From positions 18,948,001 to 19,012,000 of the forward strand of contig NC_073355.2 in NCBI RefSeq assembly GCF_027580225.2: 64,000 nt of DNA, read 5' to 3'. This DNA comes from Misgurnus anguillicaudatus (Eukaryota; Chordata; Actinopteri; Cypriniformes; Cobitidae). Positions 46,515 to 58,101 of this stretch are shown piece after piece. The stretch's first letter is position 1, and the number at the start of each line of letters is the position of its first letter. The notes under the pieces are model-generated. The model ran no database searches, was not told the DNA's origin, and saw only the letters and a list, made by a program, of their open reading frames with translations. The position numbers and the translations under genes were made by a program.

Positions 46515-48849
46515 CTTGATTAGCTTGCTCAGTTGTGTTTGTAATATTAATAAACATCCAATATGCGTATCAAACTTGATTATGTGAGAATAGGTCCACA
46601 TACTAGTTTTATTTTTTTTACTTCATTTTGGCCATTCATTTACACAACAAAGGTATTTTAGAGTCCTGAAAATTTAAATGTTTTTGTAAACACAAAAGTA
46701 AATTTGTGTAAACTGTGACATCATGCAAATGACCGTCCAACTACTGGTCTCTGGAGAGCCTAATACACCGTTTAAGTTGTTTTTACAGATCTGTGTGAAT
46801 GAGGATAGTTTTAACAAGGTTGTCATCTGTACGTAAGGGTGCGAAGGAAAAAAGTTTCAGTTTTTAATTCGTCATTGTCGTGTAAATGTAGTTTCAAAGT
46901 TAAAGGTGCTTAAAAGAGTTCTTCACAATGATGCAAGATTTTGTGGATGGTAAAGGTTCCTTACAGCCTAAAAAAACTTTTTAGGAATATTTTTTGTGTG
47001 TGTATTTGGCAACCCAAGGCCAAGAGCTACTGACTGCATGTTCCTCCACTTTTACAGACTTCATCAAAGAGACTTTGATTTACATGATTACAACAATCAC
47101 CATTCCCAGAGGAACCAGTAAATTCCATAGCTCAATGCCAAATGTCATCATTCATAGCCAATAAACAAACAGAAAGAGCAAAAATTGCTTAGAGTGACCT
47201 CGGTAAATATAAAACTACATAATCAAATCAAAGTCTAACACGCAAAGAGGTTTTTGGCGGGATGGCATTTACACAAATCATAGGAGAAAGTCATTTGGAG
47301 AACTAAGTGCTTGGAAGAAAGGGAAATGGGGCGAAGGATGGATTTAATTAGTTTATTAATCATGCCTGTAATTAAAAATTGTAACGTGTGAGGAGAATGG
47401 GAACTTTATGGGAAAATTCTTCAATCAGAGGAGAAACATTACAGGGCGGCTGAATAGCAGCGCATGAAACAAAGCCAAAGAGTACAAGTTTATTAGGATA
47501 CACTAATTACTGGAGCACTATAAAAAAATATTGCAGTGTAATATGACTGCATTAAAACATTGAAAGTCAAAATGATAAATCCTTTAATTTGTTGGTGGAG
47601 CTCTCTTCTCTCAAGAGTGTACTTTCAATTTTAATGTTGTACATTTTTATGGTACAGGAAAAAGACATCAGGACAGGGTCATGACAGGCTCAGGAAGGCA
47701 GTAACTGACTATATTTCTTTATTTGCGTGACTGCTCAACAAATGCTATTGTTTGGTTTGTTCTCTTAGGCCTTACTGATGGTGCACGTGGTTCTCGGCGG
47801 CCCGGAGTGACCATTTGTATCGCATCTGTCAGTCTGATGATGCATGATGTTAGCTAAGCCCTTCAGACTCAGGTCAAAGAGTGAAGAAAAGCATCGCTCA
47901 GATGAATGCATTGAGCATGAACTTCAACCACTGAAGGAAAGGATCAGGTCAGGTCAGATTTTTTTGCCTTGAATGAACCTTCACGCTGTAGTCATGTGTT
48001 CATCTGGTGCTTTCAATACCACTTCAAATCCATGCGGTATCTAAAAAAGAAAGCATGAAAACATAGTCCTTGTTCTGAACCCAGAACTTTCTGATGGACT
48101 TAAACAACTTCATCCTGTTTGACGAATCCGAAATCTGCTTTTGTTATTTAAGCGGTAAGATTTTTAACATGCAAAGTCATAGATGTGGGCCATTCTGGTT
48201 CTCGTGGTGGTCTGAGAGCTCTGCGTGGATTAAGAGATCTTAAAAGATAAATTCTTTCTTTGTTCTCTGCTGGAGCCAATAAGCTATTGCCCTCGGCACA
48301 CTATGGCCTTTAACAGGGAATAAATGATACATGCTTTGAATTCACAAAGCAATGCTTATTTGTATTTCAGGAAATTAATGCTAATTAAGAAAATCAACTA
48401 TTTTTGTCTTTTAGCGTGAAAGGGAGATATATATCAAGACTAGATTAACTTTCGATTTTCATCCTCAACTCTCACAGTGTGATTGTATGCAACTGAATTG
48501 AGGGGTTGGGTTTCTAAAGGCCAACATCAGCCCGAGGTCAAACTGAACTCAACGGCAGCATTTTTCAAATGTTGGTCTATGGATGTTGATGTAGCTGAAA
48601 GTGCGAGTTAGCCAGAGGTCAGAAGGGCCGATTTTACATGCTGCAAGTGGCAGCTGTAGCCAGTGGCTCTGATATCTGACACGCTTCAGGACAGTTTTAT
48701 GAACCTCACCCTACTTTATTGGGAGCATGCTTACATGTGCTGTAATCTAAATCATCCAGACTGACAGTGGAAAATCAAAATTGTGTAGATGCACAATTAA
48801 AAACGGATGATTATACAACACTACTGTATCTTATGGCGAATCAGATGTA
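46515..48849. other. Gene-free stretch with candidate conserved patch
   Basis: No gene supported. The segment 47260-47540 is repeat-free with several homeodomain-type TAATTA cores (47345, 47370, 47503) and is a candidate conserved enhancer. A MITE fragment lies near 46905-46985. Confidence 0.4.
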
Positions 48850-48965
48850 TTTTACGGATCCATTTTTTCGTCCGATTTGTTTTTGTCCCTGTGACGTTGG
48901 GGTGGGGATAGGAGTGGGGTTTCATTTTTTTATGATAATTGTATGTTTTTGTTTATATATTTATT
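48850..48965. mobile_element. Fragment of GATCTCAYG-group element
   Basis: GTCCCTGTGACGTTGGGGTG and GGGGTTTCATTTTTTTATGA parallel CACCTGTGACTTTGGGGTTA and GGGGTTTCGTTATTGTTTTT of 49667-49899. No intact ends. Confidence 0.55.
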
Positions 48966-49082
48966 TATATGTATTTTCTGTTTGTATATTAATGATATAG
49001 ATTGAAAAATAAATATGGATGGACATTCAAACTTCTAAAACAACAAGTCTGGTGGTTTTGGCCTAAGACTTTTGCACAGTAC
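48966..49082. mobile_element. Right end of a Tc1-like element, cut by an LTR
   Basis: Matches the last ~100 bases of 2538-3070 up to TTTGCACAGTAC, where the solo LTR begins. The final bases AGTACTGTG resume at 49564. Confidence 0.8.
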
Positions 49083-49563
49083 TGTCAGGACCCGTCAGAA
49101 TCATGTGTTAAATTAGATCTAGTCTTTGCGTTCGGGGTCCTGTCAGTACCATGTTTTATGTGGGAGATGCGTGGTTTTAGTATTGAATTTATCTGACCAC
49201 GCATTTCCCGGGTCTCGTCACTTTTTACCCACTCCCTTACTTGTCATTGATTTCAGCTCCTCATTAGTTCTCTCTATTTATTGTCCTTGTGTTTGATGTA
49301 CTGTGCGCGATCGTCTTGTTGCATTCCTTGTCGTGTTCATGTGTTTATAATCTGTGAGTATTTAAGAATATCTAGTCTAGTCTGTTATATGTAGTGAAGA
49401 GTTTATTGATGGTTTATGTTTAGTTTAGTGTTAGTTTAGTGTTGCGTTCATCTTGTCTTGTTTTGCCCCCTCGTGGGTTTTGTTTTCCCCTGTTTCGTAT
49501 AATAAATTATTCATTTTTGTGTCAACGTTTGCACTTGGGTTCATTTCTTGTTATATCCTTACA
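49083..49563. mobile_element. Solo LTR with 5-bp target duplication
   Basis: Starts TGTCAGGACCC and ends TATCCTTACA, giving TG...CA termini with a short inverted end (TGTCAGGA/TCCTTACA). The flanks AGTAC (49078-49082 and 49564-49568) are identical. An AATAAA polyadenylation signal is at 49501-49506. A 5-bp duplication suits Gypsy or BEL-type retrotransposons. No internal retrotransposon region is present, so it is a recombined solo copy. Confidence 0.9.
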
Positions 49564-49576
49564 AGTACTGTGTTAT

Positions 49577-49598
49577 ATATAGATAGATAGATAGATAG
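49577..49598. repeat. (GATA)n microsatellite
   Basis: About five tandem ATAG/GATA units next to the interrupted TIR. Confidence 0.85.
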
Positions 49599-49666
49599 TT
49601 TTGTCTGCAAAAACAGTGTCCTTTACAAACTAGTTTCCTCACCTTTAGTTATTTTGATCAACCAAC

Positions 49667-49899
49667 ACGATCTCATGGCAATTCATACGTATTTTACGAG
49701 GTGGCTAGATCGAATTAATTTGTACAACCACATTTATACATTTTTGTATGATGTGCCTTGATACCTGTGACTTTGGGGTTAGGGGTGGGGTTTCGTTATT
49801 GTTTTTTATGAAAATCGTATGTTTTCAAGCGATTAACTTTGTACAAATTCATACGAATTAGCCAACTCATAAAATATGTATGAATTCTCGTGAGATCAA
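49667..49899. mobile_element. GATCTCAYG hairpin element, short copy
   Basis: CGATCTCATGGCAATTCATA with CGTATTTTACGA at the left; CATAAAATATGTATGAATTC and TCGTGAGATCA at the right. The core holds TTTGGGGTTAGGGGTGGGG. At 233 bases it lacks the longer arms of its relatives. Confidence 0.85.
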
Positions 49900-50010
49900 G
49901 CTGGGGTGAACAAATTGCCCCACCCCAAACTCATACCATTAGACAATGCAAATTATTAATTTGCCATGTAAATAAGAAATTAAATACAGTATTCTGATAT
50001 TTTTTATCTA

Positions 50011-50240
50011 CACTGTAAAAATACTGTGATGCCTTAAAAAATTTTGTTGAATCAACTCGGATTTACAAGTAATTTCAATTTACTATTATTTATCTTGACT
50101 AGAGATGAGTTGTTATAACTACAGGTGAGTTTTTATAACTTATAAAATTAAGTTGACTTTTCTTAACTATATTTTATAAGTTGTGACAACTCATCTCTGT
50201 TGACATGACTTTTTAAGGCAGCAAAGTATTTTTTACAGTG
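50011..50240. mobile_element. CACTGTAAAAA MITE with TA target duplication
   Basis: CACTGTAAAAATACTGTGAT with GCCTTAAAAA at the left; TTTTTAAGGCAGCAAAGTAT and TTTTTACAGTG at the right. TA flanks both ends. Inner ACAACTCATCTC/GAGATGAGTTGT arms make a hairpin. Confidence 0.9.
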
Positions 50241-51482
50241 TACATATTTTTAATCTGAGTAATGTTTGTAATAAACGAACTTTCATTTTGGTTTGACAAA
50301 GCCTGAATACAATGTTAGTAGTACTTTTCAAATCTTTAATGCCATACAATCTATTTGATAAATAGATGACTGAAAAAAAATATTTTCTTTAAATAAGCAA
50401 ATAAATATTTCAGTAATACAAAAATAGGTGTGTTTTTTTTTTTTAGGAAGAACAACATTTAATGAACTAATATTTGTGCAGATTCAATTATTTCAACATA
50501 ATTTTAGAACTGAAAGACAAATTTTAGAAAAAGTCTTGTATCTCTGTTTTAATTATAAACCACAGACTTAACCAAACATGCTGAGCGCTTGTGAAACCAT
50601 TTCAAGGTTTAAGGAGACCAATCCCTATTTTATGTGATGGATTTAAAAAGATTGTGAGGGATCACAGTTCACTCATTCATAAACTGTCTGCATAATCCAG
50701 TCTAGTAGATAAGCCAGGATATGAGAATTAATCCAGTTTACCCCTATTTTTACTGTAAGCCAACATAAACATGACGGCCTTATCACAGAACAAGGGTCCA
50801 GGCACGGGGAGTGCAACATCACTCTCCTTTGACATCTTGTCATATTTTTTCAGAAGAACACATTTTCACATGGGGTGGGTTGTTCATCAACAATCACAGG
50901 TTAGGATGTCCACAGGAAGCTCTGTGTTTTCATATCAACCTAGCCCACTGCTCCTCCGACCCGAGGAATGTAAATGTGTTTACATTTCCAGGACGACCCC
51001 TGATCACAAAAACACCCAGCCGTTTGTCTGGATTCCACCCCGGGTTTCCTTCTTTAGCCAGGACATGGACCTGGAGGTTCCTGATGTCAAAGAAACATTC
51101 CTCATGTGCTTCCTACAGGTCAACAATAACAATAGTAGGTATCTTTAGCAGAGACAGACACTTTCAAAGCATTTTAGAGATCATGTGGGCAGTTGCATTT
51201 ACATAAGAGCTTCATTGTCTGCTCTGCAGATTCTCACATTTGTCCACAGATTTAAATGGACTGGTATAAGAATTATTCATCATCTCTGCTGTCTCTTGGC
51301 TCACTTACACTTTAATTTGTCTGCATGGACCATAAATCCTGGCAATACATGAAACCTCATAGGAGCCAGCTAGCTGGCTGTTGTTATCATCACATTTTTT
51401 AACAGACCATACTAATGAAAAACAAAACACTAAGCATGGCGGCTTACATCTTCAATCACCTCTTTTATTAACGTGACAACAG
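50241..51482. other. Gene-free stretch
   Basis: The part 50570-51300 is balanced and repeat-free, with overlapping plus-strand frames of about 130 codons in two phases and no recognisable family. It is more likely conserved non-coding DNA or chance than coding. Confidence 0.45.
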
Positions 51483-52005
51483 AGTTGCGTATAAATAGCA
51501 CGAAGTGTAAAAATCGTGCAATACATACGCCAAATTCCACTTTGGCGTGCATATGATACGCAAGTCCTTCCCATTCACTTAAACGGTGCATCATTTTTGT
51601 CATTTTATTTATTGGTTTCTCAATTTTTTTTGCTATTTTTTTACCATTTTCGCTTGGGTTTAGGGTTAGAACAACTTTTTGTTATATAAAAATGACATCC
51701 TAACCCAAACCCCAACTCTAACCCCAACTCCAAGTGACCATGGCTTAAATATGGACAAAAACATGGAGAAACCAGTATATTACATAACCTCCTTAAGCAA
51801 ATCTGAAATCTAACCCTAAACCCAAGAGAAAGTGGTTTAGAAAAGCAGAAAAAATTGAGAAACCAATAAATAAAATGTCAAAAAAAGATGCGCCGTTTAA
51901 GTGAATGGGGAGAACTGGCTTATGATATGCACGCCAAAGTGGAATTTGGCGTATGTATTGCACAATTTTTACAATTCGTGCTATTTATACGCATCTACGT
52001 GAGAC
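51483..52005. mobile_element. Hairpin element with CGTATAAATAGCACG arms
   Basis: TGCGTATAAATAGCACGAAG and GCCAAATTCCACTTTGGCGT at the left are mirrored by CGCCAAAGTGGAATTTGGCG and CGTGCTATTTATACGCA at the right. The core, TTTCGCTTGGGTTTAGGGTT and its inverse, is the core of the GATCTCAYG group, but the arms are quite different. Confidence 0.87.
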
Positions 52006-53992
52006 TGGGTTGCAGCATCTCAGCAAGTTATTTTTACAGAAAAAAAACATCTTGATATTAAAGTCATTATAATTTTTTTATATGAAAAAGTTTAAATAAA
52101 ATGTAAATTGTGTTCCAAATTTGGCATCTGCTTTGCAGATCTGCTTGCTCACATCACTCCAAGCACATAAGTGTAATTTTAAAATAAGAACTTTTATTTA
52201 TTAACTTTTTATGTTGCACTAGTTAGTTTTCAAACACTGTAGTTTTCTCCAGATAAATACTGTATGTTTTCTTGCATTTGTTGAAGAAATTATGCAAATT
52301 ATTTCAGATTTTAAACTTAAAGAGATAATGGCCCTGTACACACTGCGGCTAAATTCGTTTATCACTTCACTTTTAATGTTTAATCCTTTTCTGAACACAC
52401 ACGTTCAGTCACTTACGGGAGTGATCTGCATTCTACTACCAAATTAACTCCCGCAAAATACTGGTAATGACAACCGCATTTACAGAAACTTTGAGTAGTG
52501 TGTACAGAACCAAACTGAACAACTGGTTGTTGATAAGTAATTACATGTGCATCATTGATGCTTTGCACCATTATAGTGCAAAGCATCTATACCACTGAAT
52601 GCAGTCTGAGTTCATCTCCCTTGTTTTCTGCAACACTGAGTTCATCTCGCTTGTTTTTTGACTTGTTTGGCAAGCTGTGGTTTTGTGTGGGAACATGGCT
52701 TAAGTTTATTAGCGTGAGATTCGATCCAATAAAGTCTCAGTGTCTGTCTCTCACAGAGGAGCGAATGAACAGAGTGAGTTCTGTGAGTCTGACCAACCTC
52801 CTCCTCTCTCCTCTCTCCATGGGTGGGACTCCCTTGAGGCTACGGAGGACCGTACACATCATCTCTCACACAAAACATTGCCATTGTTCCTCCAATCACA
52901 CAAACCGTAACCTCTGACATCTCTGGGTAGGGCCTGCGCGGCGAGTGGCGTGGAGTCGGGTCGAAGATCCTATCGGCCGTCATACTGTAGATACTGTTTG
53001 TTTCAATTGGGCTTGTGCCATATCAGATATACATCTGTCTCTTAGGACAGGAAATGAAAAATGATCAGAATACTTCAAAGCATTGATTAAAAAGTGGTGT
53101 CGAGCTGTTAGTGCTCATCTGTGCTCCAACATACTTAGCAATCTTCTAAATAAAGAAAGCATTTTTAGATAAACAAACTTGTTTTGTCCCTGTTGTTGGT
53201 ATGATATTTTTAAGTATGCATTACCGAAGCACCCATGGCAAGATGAGTGTTTGGATTCAACCGAAATGCTTCCAACATTTATGACTGAAGGGCTCATTTC
53301 TCAGCGCACATAACCTTTATTCGGCCCTGTAATTATGACTTCCCACCAGCTCTATTTGTTTGAAGCAGCACTCGGAATAAATGCAAGGAATTTAATGTTC
53401 CCCCAGCAGGAAATGTGTTTGCATCCATGCACATAGTGGAAAATTGACACAGGGCTGCAGAATGAATCTGTGTTTATGTTGGGAGCAGCTCAACAGGCCA
53501 ATAGCATCCATGGGCTCCCGGAGTCACACCATGAATCAGTTTTTCCACTCGATAGCCACTAAGCAAACAGATCAGTGCGGCTGGACAAAGATATCCACAG
53601 AGCACAGGATGTGCTGTTGTTGAACATCAGGGGATTTTTATGTGTTTCCACTGGTTTCCACGCCTCATTGAAAGCTACTTTTCTTGTGTGTAGTCGAGCT
53701 GATCCGAAGGACAAAATGCAAAAGGACTCGAGTGCGTGCTTGAGTTTGTTGCTTGAAGGATCTCCAGTAAACTTGGAATCTTATGTGCCATTGTGAGACA
53801 GACATTGAATTATTTTGGATCCAAGGTTATAGGGGTGGAGTCGTACAGTAATTTTTTCATCATATGTTGTTTTCGGTTTCTGTGTTGGGTGTGGAAGATA
53901 CCAAAACCAATGTTGTGTCATCTTAATCGGTGTCTTGTTGACTACAACATAGCATCGTTTTGAAATATGTCTGCGGCTCTTTGCAACTTTTT
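52006..53992. other. Gene-free stretch
   Basis: No gene supported. The parts 52600-52960 and 53280-53780 are balanced and repeat-free. Open frames are at most 120 codons without family likeness. Confidence 0.45.
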
Positions 53993-54619
53993 TGGTAGGA
54001 TTGAAAATATTTTCCCCCAGCAGGTTTAATTGTAACACAGTGTTACAACTAAAGGCCGATTTATAGTCGTGCGTAGGTTCTACGCCATAGCTACGTATCC
54101 TGTGCGTAGCCTATCCGTAGCCTGTGCATAGCCCTGCGTAGCCTGACGCGCACCTCGCAAAATTTTTAACAAGCGCGTCAGTTCTACGCGGACCGCAAGC
54201 GCTGTGATTGGTCCACCAGAACCCCTCCCGTCAGGTAAAAAAACTGCGTCATAGGTATTTCTGTTTGCGATGTTGAAAACAAAGAATGGCCAAGTTGAGG
54301 AGTGATTTAACTCAAACTGCAACAAAAGTCGCTGTTTATTTACATCCATCATTGCTGGTCTTCCCAAATTATACACAACAAGTTGCTGTTTCTTCTTCGT
54401 TTGTGGCTTAACTTGCAAAACTTCTTCTTCTTTGGCTTTCACGCTGCTACTGTGGTTACTGCCCACCAGCGGCCTTCGCGCATGTTTGCACGTCGACGCG
54501 GACGACGCCGCAAATGAAAACCGACGCGGAACCTACGCCGTCGCGGCTACGCCGTAGGACCTACGCACGACTATGACGAGCCCTTAACCCCGCTGGGTGA
54601 AAATATTTTCAAGCCTACC
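53993..54619. mobile_element. Palindromic element, disrupted by another TIR element
   Basis: GGTAGGATTGAAAATATTTT with CCCCCAGCAGG at 53994-54023 is mirrored at 54591-54619 (CCGCTGGGTGAAAATATTTT, CAAGCCTACC). The space between is occupied by the element at 54050-54587. Confidence 0.78.
54050..54587. mobile_element. TATAGTCGTGCGTAGG TIR element (Harbinger-like?)
   Basis: TTATAGTCGTGCGTAGGTTC at the left and CCTACGCACGACTATGACGA at the right. It is CpG-rich with repeated GTAGCC units. A 128-codon minus-strand frame at 54466-54080 starts MGSNHSSS; it may be a relic of a transposon-encoded protein but I cannot name it. The superfamily is a guess. Confidence 0.75.
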
Positions 54620-54743
54620 AAGCACAAATATTTTCTCAGCACCATACTTGCCGTTGTTTTAAATAGGCTACACATTAATGATTGATGGCTGGCTGCCAAC
54701 AAAATAAATGTGCATGTCTTATCAAAAATTGTGTGCACACTAT

Positions 54744-55060
54744 CTAGGCGTTTCTCAATGTCAAGGAAGGATCCTCGGAATGTCAACCAAGGACTGAGTC
54801 CTTTGGTGGAGAAATATCCCATAGAAAAGGATGCATATGTGTAGCCTTCGCACTCTGAAATCGCCATCAAGCCAATGCGCACAGGGCTGAAAGCACACAT
54901 TTTCACTGACGTAATGACGCAATGAAGTGCACTCGCTAGCCTGTTCCATTTATGTGTTCTCCGAATGCTAAAGAGGAGCATCGCCTATCCTCTAAAGGAC
55001 GTGACTTGGAAGGACCAGTCCTGCCAAGGAAGCATCCTTGACATTTAGAAAAAGCTTATG
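54744..55060. mobile_element. TTTCTCAATGTCAAGGA TIR element
   Basis: GCGTTTCTCAATGTCAAGGA at the left is inverted at the right as TCCTTGACATTTAGAAAAAG. Internal AAGGACTGAGTCCTT and GGACCAGTCC blocks are typical. Non-coding in practice. Confidence 0.8.
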
Positions 55061-55205
55061 CGTTTTCAAGTTCAAGGCAGCAGTCCAGTCCAACACAGTT
55101 AATCTCATCAACACAGTAAAAAGATCACTTCAAGAATAAAAAATGTCGAGTTCTGTTGTAAAACAGTACAAAGAGAAAAAGAATGCCCAATCTATAAGCG
55201 TAGAC

Positions 55206-55665
55206 ACATGATCACACGGAAAGTTGTGTTAAAGTCACGCAAAATTTGATACATTTATTCGTGTCCATGGCACAAAATTCAGCTTTTTTTCATGCCTTGA
55301 ACACAAATGTTTTTTTCGTGTCACCCTCACGCATTTCTATAAAAAAATTTGTGTCCATTGAACAACTTTATTTTTAGTTTCATATTATGTACTGTTTTCT
55401 CATAGTTTTTTCCTATTTTCTTACCATTGTCGCTTGGGGTTGGGGTTAGAATCACTTTCTGTTACATTTTTAGACATCCTAACCCAAACCCCAACTCTAA
55501 CCCCAAGCGACAATGATTTAAAAATAGGCAAAAAACATAAAATGACACGAAAAAGAAAGTCGTGTCACCGACACAAAAAACTATTTATAGAAATTTGTGC
55601 AGGTGGACATGAATAAATTAATCACATTTTGCATTGCTATAACACGACTTTCCATGAGATCATGT
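55206..55665. mobile_element. GATCTCAYG hairpin element, copy 5
   Basis: ACATGATCACACGGAAAGTT at the left and CGACTTTCCATGAGATCATG at the right. The core is CATTGTCGCTTGGGGTTGGG and its inverse. Confidence 0.85.
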
Positions 55666-55730
55666 TGCTTCATTCAGTCCACAGAAAGACAAATACTATG
55701 AACCCTCCTCCAGCCTACAATAAAATCATT

Positions 55731-56020
55731 ATAGCCGTTTCCCAATACCAAGTACGCCAAACTCGGACTTGTGTCCTTCGTAGTTCGAACTTGCAAGTTT
55801 AGACTCGGAAGAATGAACTCCTGACGCAAAATGCATTCTGGGAAACTTCGCTGTCATAAGTCCACACAAGTCTCCTCTGATGCATCCTCGATAATTTTAT
55901 GTGAACTTGGGCTTGATGCGAACTTTGAATTGGAACAGTACTTGGGCCGCGACTGATGACGTTTCACAAGTCCACAAGAACGCAAGTACAGACAAGAACG
56001 CATATTGAGAAACGGCTTAT
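55731..56020. mobile_element. AGCCGTTTCCCAATA TIR element
   Basis: ATAGCCGTTTCCCAATACCA at the left and CATATTGAGAAACGGCTTAT at the right. Inside are AAGTACGCCAA and CGCAAGTACAGACAAGAACG. Ends resemble those of 54744-55060 and 45563-46514 in style. Confidence 0.78.
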
Positions 56021-57600
56021 GTAAAATTTGCAACGTACGTTAATGTTTTCTTAATATTTGTTTTTAACAATGTGCGGTGCTGCAGCACGTCGGAAAAAAA
56101 ACACGTCAATTAACAAGAAATTAATTTCAGGGAATGAAAGTAGCGCATTCAATTTGGACATCCCAGACACCGCTCTAACTCCGCCACCTTATTGGAGTAT
56201 TCCACTGTATTGCATAGATGGTCTGCGTAGATGGATTTAAATTTCAAAAGAAATTTAACGGGGACTGAAGCTATCACGAATTCCTGTAAAGTTTATGGAG
56301 CTAACATACTGTACAAAATGTTTAGGGGGGCTAAGAATAATTTTTCCCGGCCTGATAATTTACCAGATACAAATGGCATCTACTGATGTATATTCTGTGT
56401 TGCTTCTGCTAATAAAGTAACAAACTTATCCAGGTTGCAGTGTCATACTTTGCAGAACTTTACTGCACATATACTGTATATCCAAGCAATAATAAGGCTT
56501 TGTTAATTTTATCAATTAATTAATGATTTTCATTATGATCAGTTTGTAGAAAAGGTGTGTTTTGTTGAAAGAATAATATTTCCCGTATTTAAACTTGTCA
56601 CATGCTTTTAAACAGCGTATTTAGCCTCATAGACCAAGGTCTTAAGATCATACCTGATTGACATTGTGACAGTATGAGCATGTAAACAAAGACATGCTAT
56701 GGCTGAAGGCATGTGTTGACCTCTGTCTCCGCTCAGGGTGTATAAGCATCTCTGGTCTGAACCAGATAAGAGCAGAGAAACCAGCTTCCTGTCCTAAAGC
56801 CTACGCTCATCAGTTTTACTGCCCTGTATATTATTTTTTCCTTTTCCTGTGAATGGCTGCACTTTCACTAGGACCGTGGTGTACTTCATGCACATGGCTT
56901 CTACAGTCAGACAGTCTATATAAGGTTATTTAAATATTTGATATGACATCCCAAATGAATTATGATTTCTCAGTGTCTTTATCACAACTTAGACGACTTT
57001 GTGTGGTTGTGAGTTATGTTTAATTTACCTATAAATGCAGACTCGAAGTGTGAGCACAATTTGGGACATTGTTGAGCTCTCTTCTGAAACATGTGGTGTT
57101 TTTATTATATAGGATGTTATATTATGGTTTGTTTCCCAGGAGTAAAATTTAAGCAGCCGTTTAATGCCATCACTCAACATTTGAGATTTTAAAGAGATAT
57201 ATTTTTTATATATTGATATTTTTTAAGTTTCAGCCGAAGATGGACAGACTAGTAGGGTTGATATAATCTCTAGTTTCCCATCAGCGCTCAAATACTGCAT
57301 GAAGATACTATGAACCAATTTATTCCACTGTTGAAGTTAATTTGACTGTAGATGTTATCATCTGAAGATAAGAGGGAGAGATGTTTGTTTTGACATCAGA
57401 AAAGAGCAAACCTTTGTTTGCTCTTTCAAGCAAGTTTGGCATGAGCACTCACAGTTTGTTTTTGTCTACACAATGTGGCGGGAAGAAGATTAATGTCTGG
57501 CTGTCACCACCAGGATAGTTTGGTACAAAGGCACAAGCGTTATCACTTCTGGTTGCAGAGCATATTTTTGTTCCTCAAACTGTCAGAAAAATGGTCAAAA
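56021..57600. other. Gene-free stretch
   Basis: No gene supported and no recognised transposon ends. Confidence 0.5.
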
Positions 57601-57818
57601 AGTGATCCCAAGTTATCACTGGGGCAGTACTCTATAAAAGGTCCCTATATGTACCATTTAGGTATATGTATACATTTGGTAAAAATATTGGCATTTCAGG
57701 TAGTAAAATGCACCATATGTACCTCTGATGTAAACCTTTTAGGTGCAAATGTGTACTTTTTGAAAGGATCCTGTCAAAGTGGCTTAGAAACACTTATATT
57801 GTTTTCTGACAGTGTATC
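57601..57818. mobile_element. CTGACAGTGTA-ended repeat, copy 2
   Basis: Shares GGTGCAAATGTGTACTTTTT, AAAGGATCCTGTC and TTTTCTGACAGTGTA with 27283-27489. The left end is not clear. Confidence 0.6.
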
Positions 57819-57930
57819 ATAACCATACTGCTAAAATGTATAGCTAGAATGCACTTTAAACAAAAACATTCAAAAACAATTAAATGTAAATATCACTTTA
57901 GATTCACTCCACTGCCCTTATAATTTTTGA

Positions 57931-58101
57931 TACACTGTAAAAATTATATCATACCAACATATATGTTTATGTTACTTAACTAAATGTTTAACTAAACAAA
58001 TTAAGTTAAACAATTTTAATTTTTTCGTCAAGTCAAAAATAAAAATTTGGTTGAATTGCATAATTATGTTGTTTAAACTTCATGCTGCCATTTTTAGTGT
58101 A
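57931..58101. mobile_element. CACTGTAAAAA MITE, small copy
   Basis: TACACTGTAAAAATTATATC at the left; GCCATTTTTAGTGTA at the right with one eroded base. Internal TTAAGTTAAAC motifs match the family. Confidence 0.72.

Noticed and set aside
50771..51206. Two overlapping frames of 125 and 131 codons
   Set aside because: Open in two phases at once and unlike any family, which argues for stop-poor composition rather than coding.
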